Origin: NIOZ-UU13 sp964653075
GTDB lineage: Bacteria > Planctomycetota > Phycisphaerae > Sedimentisphaerales > Anaerobacaceae
Direction of reading: 5' to 3'
Length of the DNA stretch: 64,000 nucleotides
Assembly (NCBI GenBank): GCA_964653075.1
Contig: CAZZAX010000007.1
Coordinates: 15,870 to 79,869, forward strand
Shown here: positions 18,175-24,897 of the stretch, piece by piece
Layout: each line of letters starts with the position of its first letter
How positions within the stretch are numbered: the first letter of the stretch is position 1
Made by a program: the position numbers and the translations under genes
Notes under the pieces: generated by a model
Told to the model about the DNA's origin: nothing
Seen by the model: only the letters and a program-made list of their open reading frames with translations
Database searches by the model: none

Positions 18175-18972
18175 CTAATGGGGTGAAGAAGATTCGGAAA
18201 TAAGTTCCACTAATTTGTCCTTTGCCTGTTTGAGTTGCTCTGTAATTTCACCATCGGCCCCGAACACGGCTGCTCGCTTGAGGTCGGCTTCCTGGAGGGA
18301 GCGGCTGTATCCAAGTATTCCCAGCAGCGTTGTATCTTTCAATTGAGATTTTATTACCTCTGCTTGAGTTGATTCTGTAATCTTGTTGGCAATTGTTACA
18401 ATACAGTCGATACCTAAGTCTTTGGCCATTTTATTGATATTATTGGCTGTTTCGATACTTCTGCCTCCGGGTTCTACAACGGAGATAAAGGCATCAATAC
18501 CTTGTACGCTTGCCCTGCCGAGAAATTCTACGCCTGCGGCCAAATCAACCAGAACCAGTTCCTGACGTTGCAAGATAGTATGTGTCAGCAGTGCTTTTAA
18601 GAATGCTCCTTCCGGACAGGCGCATCCTGCACCACCCTGAGTAATTGCTCCCAAGACCAGCAGCTTCAAGCCGTTAACATTAAGTGAGTATTTTTCCGGC
18701 AGGTCGCTGACCTTGGGATTCAGCTTGAAGTATGCGCCCACCGCATCTTTACCGGTGCCGGTGCGCTCGGCGATTAGCTGTTTCATCCTGGTAAGCGGCT
18801 CCGGGCTTTGTACTGAAGCCACACCAAAGGCTGAAGCAAGGGTGGTATTCGGGTCGGCATCGATTGCGAGGACATCAAATCCGCTTTTGGCAAATAATTG
18901 TGCCCAGATTGCACAAACAGTGGTCTTTCCAACACCCCCTTTACCGCCAATTGCTATTTTTAAACCCTGCAT
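18175..18972 (-). CDS. cooC: CooC-type CO dehydrogenase maturation ATPase
   Basis: A 265-residue MinD-like ATPase. The P-loop GGKGGVGKTTV is at the N-terminus, followed by AIDADPNTTLASAFG, GCACPEGAFLKALL with the paired cysteines, and VLVDLAAGVEFLGR. These proteins insert nickel into the C-cluster of CooS, the next gene. The frame is open 37 codons further, to a TTG at 19083 with an unrelated extension; I use ATG 18972 because it gives the standard family N-terminus, although neither start has a clear ribosome site. Part of the acs cluster and one of two such ATPases in it. Confidence 0.88.
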   Translation of the reverse strand: MQGLKIAIGGKGGVGKTTVCAIWAQLFAKSGFDVLAIDADPNTTLASAFGVASVQSPEPLTRMKQLIAERTGTGKDAVGAYFKLNPKVSDLPEKYSLNVNGLKLLVLGAITQGGAGCACPEGAFLKALLTHTILQRQELVLVDLAAGVEFLGRASVQGIDAFISVVEPGGRSIETANNINKMAKDLGIDCIVTIANKITESTQAEVIKSQLKDTTLLGILGYSRSLQEADLKRAAVFGADGEITEQLKQAKDKLVELISESSSPH

Positions 18973-19157
18973 TACAGATATAATAACAACCTTATTATCG
19001 GCCGTCTGGGCTCCCATTTTTGATAAAGTACATTCGATGTAGTTATGTGTGAATAACCTAACAGCCTTTTCAGAAGCTGTCAAGCATTTATAATGTAATA
19101 TTTACAAATGGTGACAGATTGCCGATACTTAGCTGTTTGCTGTATGTTGGTTGCTTT

Positions 19158-19766
19158 TTAACTACTCTTAGAAGCGTTTTTTAACAAAGCCCCGACGGTT
19201 AGATTTACGGCTGCCAACAAAGCGTCTAATGGCAGTTGAGAAGCTGCGGTCTGGTCGAATAGAATAGAAGCTCGGGCTTCGAATTCCTCACATTTGCGCC
19301 AAATCACTATAGTCAGCGGCAACCGGGGTAATATAAACAGGCGAATTGAGGCGTCGCCGAATTCGCAGCGTTCGGCGTCAAGCTGTGCCGAAACCTGATA
19401 TAAAACTTCCGGATTGTCCCCAAAGGCCTCCTCTAATTTTTTGGTAGGCAGACCGTGCTGGCCTCTGAAGAAGAACTGCCCTCCCGGTAATGTGTTACCG
19501 GTGACAAGTTTGTTGGCCAATGGTAAATCCCTGGCGTTGATTAAATATGCAAGTATGCAAAGCTGTTCGAGAAACTTGGCCTTTTCCTGTGTAGAATCAG
19601 ACCGGATGGAATAGATATTCCTGTCCGAAAGATTGACCGCATACTCGGTGTTCAGCAGGGTAATAGTATAACGCGCCGGGCTGTCGAGATATCGGCACTT
19701 TGCCCGCTGTGCCGTTTCGGTACCGTCGAGTTTTTCAAGTTGTTCCCAAAGACCTTCATGAGCCAT
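19158..19766 (-). CDS. DUF3786-like protein of acetyl-CoA pathway clusters
   Basis: A 202-residue soluble protein without signal peptide or cofactor motif. The segment TGNTLPGGQFFFRGQHGLPT followed by LEEAFG resembles DUF3786 (from memory), a family of unknown function often found next to corrinoid and acetyl-CoA synthase genes. GAGG lies upstream of ATG 19766. It is placed directly before cooC, so a helper role in cluster assembly or corrinoid handling is possible, but nothing in the sequence shows a mechanism. Confidence 0.65.
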   Translation of the reverse strand: MAHEGLWEQLEKLDGTETAQRAKCRYLDSPARYTITLLNTEYAVNLSDRNIYSIRSDSTQEKAKFLEQLCILAYLINARDLPLANKLVTGNTLPGGQFFFRGQHGLPTKKLEEAFGDNPEVLYQVSAQLDAERCEFGDASIRLFILPRLPLTIVIWRKCEEFEARASILFDQTAASQLPLDALLAAVNLTVGALLKNASKSS

Positions 19767-19814
19767 TGTGCTTTGTACCTCTATTCGGATTTAATTTCTG
19801 TATAGCTTTGTTCT

Positions 19815-20969
19815 TCAAAGCAGCTTTTTTTGAAATTCTTCATAATCAGCTATTGTATTGAGGTTTATGAGCCAATCTGTATCATCCATCTCAAAATGCT
19901 TAACCGTGCACAGAGGAAAAACATCGATTATTTTGTTTTTTCCTGATGAGAGTGTTTTGTTTATAGCTTCGATTGCTCTTTTACGATAAATAGCAAAGAG
20001 AGGTTCGTATTTTTCCGCCGTAAGGCGTCCCTTAGCGGACTTGCCGGTAACAGGAATGACAATATCCGCCCGGCTTTCGATAGCTTCGGTTAGCATTCTG
20101 TTTACACAGGCCAGATTTATTTTGGGGATATCGCAGGCAACTACGAAATTGTATTCGCTGCTCGAGGCCTCCATAGCCGAAGCTATACCCATCAAAGGGC
20201 CCTGTTCGGACACTTTGTCCGGGACAACCTTGAATCCGAGAAACGCGAATTTGTCCACTTGATTGGCACTGATTAGTATTTCATCGAAAGAGCCGTGAAG
20301 CTGCTCGCATATCGCTTCAATGATGGATTTTCCCTTAATCGACAGCATACTTTTGTCGGTGCCCATTCGGCTGCTTTCTCCGCCTGCCATAATTATCGCT
20401 GTTGCCTTTAAGTTTAGTATCCATTTGCCTTTTATAAGCTTTATTCTGTTTGGATCCAAATCAAAACTGCTGCCATCTGAAGTCACAATCCTGTCTGCAT
20501 ATTTTTTTACCTGACGGGCTGAGCTTTTCCAGTTTTTTGAATCGCGGCTTCCGACCATCAGAAAAAGACCCGGCTCGACCACTTCTCGAAGCGAGTTTGA
20601 TTCACAAATTGAAACAGCATCATGACCGATAACGTCCAGCAGTGCGGTTATGCTTTCCAGAAGACGTTCTTCACGAACCCGCAGCCAGAAAACGCGGCTT
20701 GCACCGGCGGCCAGAAGTCTTGCCGTGTCTTTTACGGAGCTGCTGTCAAGCTCTTCGGTAATGCTATAGACGCCTTCCAGCGAAGAGCAGGCCCCGCAAC
20801 CCTCACCGCCTCGAGGGCATTGGCCTTCTTTGTCCTTTATCGTGGTAACTTTTATTCCTATGACATCACAGCTTTTACCGAATTTACCCAGAAGTGTGCA
20901 GGCAAGCTCTGTTTTGCCGACGTTACTTGCTGCTGAACCAATCATCAACATTCCATCGAGCTTGAACAT
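19815..20969 (-). CDS. MobB-like GTPase fused to MobA-like molybdenum cofactor guanylyltransferase
   Basis: A 384-residue two-domain protein. Residues 1 to about 185 form a P-loop domain (GSAASNVGKTELACTLLG) with an unusual cysteine motif CPRGGEGCGAC, C-x6-C-x2-C. From about residue 190 the nucleotidyltransferase domain has the MobA signature IIMAGGESSRMGTDKSML and later VACDIPKINL. MobA adds GMP to molybdopterin to build the cofactor of formate dehydrogenases and relatives. SD AAGGA precedes ATG 20969. It follows the NTPase gene by 8 bases. Cofactor supply to a Mo/W formate dehydrogenase feeding Fhs is the likely link to the neighbouring genes. Confidence 0.82.
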   Translation of the reverse strand: MFKLDGMLMIGSAASNVGKTELACTLLGKFGKSCDVIGIKVTTIKDKEGQCPRGGEGCGACSSLEGVYSITEELDSSSVKDTARLLAAGASRVFWLRVREERLLESITALLDVIGHDAVSICESNSLREVVEPGLFLMVGSRDSKNWKSSARQVKKYADRIVTSDGSSFDLDPNRIKLIKGKWILNLKATAIIMAGGESSRMGTDKSMLSIKGKSIIEAICEQLHGSFDEILISANQVDKFAFLGFKVVPDKVSEQGPLMGIASAMEASSSEYNFVVACDIPKINLACVNRMLTEAIESRADIVIPVTGKSAKGRLTAEKYEPLFAIYRKRAIEAINKTLSSGKNKIIDVFPLCTVKHFEMDDTDWLINLNTIADYEEFQKKLL

Positions 20970-20977
20970 TTTATTCC

Positions 20978-21523
20978 TTATTGTGGTTGACGTCTGTTTT
21001 TGAGAATAGCGATGACTTGATTAACTGAATTTTCTTCAATTGCCTCAAGCTCCCGGCAGGGAACATCTGCATATAACTGTCGGAAAGTGTCTTTTAATTC
21101 CTGGCGAATTATAATTAATATAACGGCATTGCCGGATGACAGTAACGAATCTATGTTTCTACGCCAGCCATGGCCTTTTAATTCCAGCGGCCCGAATTCA
21201 TCGATAATAACAAGGTCGGCAAATTTAATTGCTTCAGTGCTCAGGACGGCATTGCCAAATTTAAGGCCATCTGTGATGAAGTTGAAAAAGCCGGTTTGGC
21301 TTTTATCTTTATTACGTCTTGCCAGAGGTGTTCGTTTTTGGTTTTGTACATTCAGGACATCGAATCCGAGTAATTCGCCGTTATCGTATAATGAAGGTTC
21401 CAGGATTCCTGCAACGATAAAACCTTCGGCACGAGCCATCTGTATAAGACGAGTAGCGCTGGTGGTTTTGCCGCAATGTTTCGGACCTGTCCACAAAATG
21501 AGCCTGTTTTGTGTTGATGCCAT
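20978..21523 (-). CDS. THEP1/DUF2478-like nucleoside-triphosphatase
   Basis: A 181-residue P-loop protein. Walker A is WTGPKHCGKTTSATRL, followed by GFIVAGILEPSLYDNGELLGFDV, which matches the GG-x-x-T-x-E-x-R-x-x-GxRxGF region of THEP1-type NTPases in layout, and the Walker B region VIIDEFGPLELKGHGW. ATG 21523 has AGGAAAG upstream; a TTG at 21544 has none. It is 8 bases upstream of the MobB-MobA gene and downstream of a small membrane protein, so the three are probably cotranscribed. Its role is unknown; a link to molybdenum or cofactor metabolism is inference from position. Confidence 0.75.
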   Translation of the reverse strand: MASTQNRLILWTGPKHCGKTTSATRLIQMARAEGFIVAGILEPSLYDNGELLGFDVLNVQNQKRTPLARRNKDKSQTGFFNFITDGLKFGNAVLSTEAIKFADLVIIDEFGPLELKGHGWRRNIDSLLSSGNAVILIIIRQELKDTFRQLYADVPCRELEAIEENSVNQVIAILKNRRQPQ

Positions 21524-21579
21524 CGGTAACTTTCCTGGTTGCAATAGATTGTAATGAACCTATTGTCGCGGCTGAATAT

Positions 21580-22197
21580 TCAGGTAATATATGCCGCTAT
21601 ACCAAAGACCCATAGTCCGATGGTAATCGCTAATACGCCGCCCGGGACCAATTGCAATCGCATGTTGAAGGATTGAATGAGTTTTGTTTTGAACCGTTCG
21701 GTAAGTTGAATACAATTCGGTACAATGACCGCACATCCTAAAGCAGCCATGCTGCCGCTGATTGCAATATGTCTCAGAACACCTGAAAATCCCGCCTGTA
21801 CCCAGTATTCATATTGAAAAACATAGGTAATCATAAAGCCGAATAGTGCATAGCTTAAATAAGCTGCCGCTGCAGCGGAAAGTGAGGGCTTCTTTATTTT
21901 AATAATGCTAAAAAATAAATCGTAGCACATACCTGTCATCAGAATACCCAGAAGATGACAGCCATAAAACGGGACATTCAGAAACTTATACAACATAGCA
22001 AAAGCGGCAATAAGTGTTGCTGTTCCCATCTTTGGGAAATATACCCTCGCCATAGTCATTATGATAAAGCCTATGATAGTGAGAGGGACCGATGCATAAA
22101 TTACACCGGCATCATACAGAACACCTCCCAAAACAGCTTCTGAAATTCCCCACAGGCCGCCGAAAAACAGTATTCCTAAAATATATTCTTTTTTCAT
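21580..22197 (-). CDS. Small polytopic membrane protein of unknown function
   Basis: A 205-residue protein with about six hydrophobic segments (for example ILFFGGLWGISEAVLGGVLY, VPLTIIGFIIMTMARVY and the C-terminal VLAITIGLWVFGIAAY). No family is recognised. The small size and helix number are like the substrate-binding S components of ECF transporters, but no signature supports that. ATG 22197 has AAAGG nine bases upstream, better than the ATG three codons earlier. It precedes the THEP1-like NTPase and MobB-MobA genes on the same strand. Confidence 0.6.
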   Translation of the reverse strand: MKKEYILGILFFGGLWGISEAVLGGVLYDAGVIYASVPLTIIGFIIMTMARVYFPKMGTATLIAAFAMLYKFLNVPFYGCHLLGILMTGMCYDLFFSIIKIKKPSLSAAAAAYLSYALFGFMITYVFQYEYWVQAGFSGVLRHIAISGSMAALGCAVIVPNCIQLTERFKTKLIQSFNMRLQLVPGGVLAITIGLWVFGIAAYIT

Positions 22198-22254
22198 TCG
22201 TATCATCCTTTAAAATAATCTGTTATTTGTTTTGTGAAATTTATATCATAGTTT

Positions 22255-23124
22255 TTATCTGCCTTCAAGCCAATGTTCGACGAAAATACTAAAGTCGGCA
22301 AAATCAACATCACAATCTCCATCTAAATCAGCGATTTGTTCGATGGTAAAAGCCTTAGTATTAGTAGTGAGCAACTGATAATAATCGTAAAAAGAACCTT
22401 CTGAATCTCCTGTATATTGTTCAAGGATTCCGGCTACCCCACAGAAATTCCGGCCTGTTTCTACGTAAGGATGATAAATAAGCCCTTTATCTTTGTCGGT
22501 ATTCATATAGTCCGAGGCCCAACAGGTAAGGTTTGGATCGATATTGCTTGTGAGCAGATAATTGTCAAAAGCCTTTCCGTAGCCGGTGTCACTGATATGA
22601 ATATTGGCGACTTTAATCAGCATCGATTCGTATTTTTCTGCCGTTTGCTCAGGAATAACCCAGGTATAAATGCCTTCGGATGGCGCAGCAATTTCATCAA
22701 TTGTTACGACCAGTGGCCTTGGAAGGTGATTATTTCTGCTCACTATCATTAAATTAGGGTCATTTTCACTTTGGTATTGAAGGAATGTCGTACCTTTGTT
22801 TTCTTCAACCATTACATTGGTTAAAGAAACCCAATCACCGATAGCAATATTATTAAAGGCATCGCTGGTCCAGCCTTTGACTTGAACAGCACCCCAGCCA
22901 TTGGGATAGTTGGGATCTTGTATTACAAGCCTTGGTCTGCCTCCTGGTCTTATGTGGATTACTGTTCCACCCGTGCAGTCAATAATATTTCCGTTTTGAG
23001 GGCTTGTGCCATCAGCATCGGTTGTGTATTGGATTTCGTAGATTGAAAGTGCATCAGCCTTGGCATATCCAGCCAAGACAAGTGCGGGTAAAATAATCAC
23101 CGCTGTTAACATCCTTTTTTTCAT
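22255..23124 (-). CDS. Secreted protein with C-terminal dockerin-like tail
   Basis: A 289-residue exported protein: signal peptide of about 22 residues ending near YAKA-DAL, a beta-rich middle of repeated short strands with no family that I recognise (possibly OB-fold-like), and the last 25 residues DLDGDCDVDFADFSIFVEHW. That tail combines a calcium-loop pattern D-x-D-x-D with a W near the end and is common at the ends of secreted planctomycete proteins. ATG 23124 has GGAG upstream. It lies 53 bases after the prepilin gene, so the two may be exported together. Confidence 0.65.
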   Translation of the reverse strand: MKKRMLTAVIILPALVLAGYAKADALSIYEIQYTTDADGTSPQNGNIIDCTGGTVIHIRPGGRPRLVIQDPNYPNGWGAVQVKGWTSDAFNNIAIGDWVSLTNVMVEENKGTTFLQYQSENDPNLMIVSRNNHLPRPLVVTIDEIAAPSEGIYTWVIPEQTAEKYESMLIKVANIHISDTGYGKAFDNYLLTSNIDPNLTCWASDYMNTDKDKGLIYHPYVETGRNFCGVAGILEQYTGDSEGSFYDYYQLLTTNTKAFTIEQIADLDGDCDVDFADFSIFVEHWLEGR

Positions 23125-23177
23125 CACTTTGCTCCTATATATATTTGTAAGGTTCATAATATAAGTTTCTTTTTGTT

Positions 23178-23996
23178 TTAAGGATACCAGTCAGGGTCAC
23201 CGAGAGGGGGGACCTCTAAATCTTCAGGCCAGCTTGGTTTCCATACCGAATCTTTCCATCGAACATGATAGTCACAGTATAGGATTGAGCCGCCGGTTAA
23301 TCCACCGGGTTTGGCGTGACGTGCGCTGAAGGCTTTGGGATAGCTGCCGCAGTACTTTCCTGCGGTTGGATTATTTATTTTACCGCCGTAACCTTTTTCC
23401 GGGTCGAGCAGTTGGTCGAATAACAGGATCAGTCTTGGTGGGTTTTTTATATTTGTTGTTTTTAAAAAGCTGGGCATTTGCCAGCTTGAGCCTTCGAATC
23501 CATAGGGTGGCCAGCAGTTTTCGTCGAGTTCGAGACAGGAGTTCATCGCATAGGAAAAAAACCCGCTTCTTCTGGGTCTGTATTTGTAACTTTCATCCGG
23601 CGCGAGCCTTGCGGAGGGACACTGAAATACGGTATCTATACCCGGACGCAAGCCGTAATCGTGGTCTCGCCAGGATTTTTCTCCCATCAGGGGCGGCAGC
23701 ACATCGATCCAGCCGAAATAATAGTCTGCCCGTTCGGCCTCTGTTTGTGGATTACTCGGTGTGCGGTCACGGCCGTCAATGTGGGGGAAATATCCATCGT
23801 TTTCAGAAACATAAATTTCGAATGCTAATCCCCACTGCCGTAATTGACTCTGGCAAACCGTTTGTTTGGCAATGGATCTGACGCGACTTAGCGCCGGTAA
23901 AATAAGACCGAGAAGCAAAGTTATCACAGAAATCACTATCAATAGTTCGATGAGGCTAAAAGCAGACTCAGATAAAGGAACGTTCTTTTTTCTCAT
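23178..23996 (-). CDS. Type II secretion/pilin-like protein with N-terminal methylation motif
   Basis: A 272-residue prepilin-like protein. SAFSLIELLIVISVITLLLG is the prepilin cleavage and membrane helix, with Phe at +1 replaced context A-F-S-L-I-E. The C-terminal ARHAKPGG and GGSILYCDYHVRW resemble the H-x-G and D-G motifs of the large planctomycete DUF1559-like families. These proteins are expected at the cell envelope. Its ATG overlaps the TAA of the ModE-like gene (TAATG), so translation is coupled to that regulator. Confidence 0.8.
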   Translation of the reverse strand: MRKKNVPLSESAFSLIELLIVISVITLLLGLILPALSRVRSIAKQTVCQSQLRQWGLAFEIYVSENDGYFPHIDGRDRTPSNPQTEAERADYYFGWIDVLPPLMGEKSWRDHDYGLRPGIDTVFQCPSARLAPDESYKYRPRRSGFFSYAMNSCLELDENCWPPYGFEGSSWQMPSFLKTTNIKNPPRLILLFDQLLDPEKGYGGKINNPTAGKYCGSYPKAFSARHAKPGGLTGGSILYCDYHVRWKDSVWKPSWPEDLEVPPLGDPDWYP

Positions 23997-24346
23997 TATA
24001 GAAGTTCCTTAATATGTTTTTGGTAGGCTTTTTCTATAGCTTTTTCGATGTCGCTGTGAAATTTTGTATAAGCTTTGACCCATTTTTTTCCTTGTTCGGT
24101 TAGAGAACTCTGGCCGCCCTGGATGCCGCCTCGATGTTTTTCGACTAAGGGCTGATTTAAAGCTTCCTGCGCCTTTTTAAGGTCACCCCAGGCTTTTCGA
24201 TAGCTTATCCTTAGTGATTCGCTGGCTTTAGTCAGTGAGCCTGTGCTTTCGATGGCCTGAAGCAGCCGCCATTTACCATCGCCGAAAACACCTTCAACAT
24301 CTCTGGTACTGAGCCAGAGCTTGAATTTCGCCCTTAATTTCTTCAC
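23996..24346 (-). CDS. ModE-like N-terminal winged-helix regulator without molybdate-binding domains
   Basis: A 116-residue protein matching the DNA-binding domain of ModE: GDGKWRLLQAIESTGSLTKA, SYRKAWGDLKKA and QGGQSSLTEQGK. It ends after the helix that follows the winged helix, so the TOBE (molybdate-sensing) domains of full ModE are missing. I start at GTG 24346, eight bases after GGAGG. The open frame extends further but would overlap the 66-residue gene upstream, which ends at 24366. With Mo-cofactor genes nearby, a regulator of the molybdenum/acetyl-CoA gene block is likely. Confidence 0.82.
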   Translation of the reverse strand: MKKLRAKFKLWLSTRDVEGVFGDGKWRLLQAIESTGSLTKASESLRISYRKAWGDLKKAQEALNQPLVEKHRGGIQGGQSSLTEQGKKWVKAYTKFHSDIEKAIEKAYQKHIKELL

Positions 24347-24365
24347 ATTCTTATCCTCCGGGGCA

Positions 24366-24566
24366 TTAATCAAAACAGCCAAGCTGGCATTTACAGATTT
24401 TAATATTGTGCTTGTTGCAAATAAGTCCAATTTCAATAATTTCCATCTCGAATTTTCTGGCCAGCTCAAAGGCATCGGTACACGTTAACCTTTTTTTATC
24501 ACCTGAAGGTTGTCCGTTGCCGGCGAATTTGAGAATGGCGTTCAGTAATTCTTCTTTTTTGTCCAT
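24366..24566 (-). CDS. 66-residue protein with C-terminal CQLGCF motif
   Basis: A short gene just upstream of the ModE-like gene, with a consensus promoter 57-85 bases before its ATG. The protein is hydrophilic and helical, has a cysteine in the middle (LTCTDAFELARKF) and ends in IGLICNKHNIKICKCQLGCFD with four cysteines. I recall small proteins with a similar CNxLxIKIxxCQLGCF ending in anaerobes with ModE- or formate-dehydrogenase-related genes, but I cannot check this. Metal binding or a partner role for the regulator are guesses. The placement of the ModE-like start 19 bases after its stop supports both gene models. Confidence 0.65.
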   Translation of the reverse strand: MDKKEELLNAILKFAGNGQPSGDKKRLTCTDAFELARKFEMEIIEIGLICNKHNIKICKCQLGCFD

Positions 24567-24897
24567 TTGTATTTACCCATAAAAATTTCTTTGGATATGC
24601 ACAACTCGACATATCGACAAAAATATTAAAACTTTTATACTTTGCTGTCAATTTATATCTTGTATTCGTTTTGTTTTTAAAGAGGTTTCTTTCGGTATGG
24701 CGCCGATCAGGGACTGTTTACGGGAGTCTGGCATATATTGTTTATAAGTGAGCTGAAAAAAATTGCTGAATTGTTTGGGCTAATGGTAAGCGTTGAGATA
24801 TTTGCTCGATTTTGTTGTTCCTTTACCGGCCGGTTGGTTTATAAACATCAATTTCCTGTATTTATGTATGGGAATAATCATAACCATACGGTCATTT
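24567..24897. other. Noncoding interval holding the ModE-block promoter
   Basis: 331 bases between the CQLGCF gene and the haem-motif kinase gene. Apart from the promoter and palindrome near 24607-24651 I see no reading frame, tRNA or clear terminator for the kinase gene that ends at 24898. The rest is A/T-rich. Confidence 0.5.
24607..24651 (-). promoter_or_regulatory. Consensus promoter with palindrome at the start site
   Basis: On the minus strand TTGACA (24651-24646) and TAATAT (24628-24623) are 17 bases apart. Just downstream, TCGACATATCGA (24606-24617) is a short palindrome-like TCGA-N4-TCGA that would cover the transcription start and is a candidate operator. This promoter would drive the small gene, the ModE-like gene and possibly the long minus-strand block to folD. 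Confidence 0.6.

Noticed and set aside
19055..19083. TTGACA on the minus strand upstream of cooC as a promoter
   Set aside because: The matching -10 (TAGGTT at 17 bases) is poor; may be chance.
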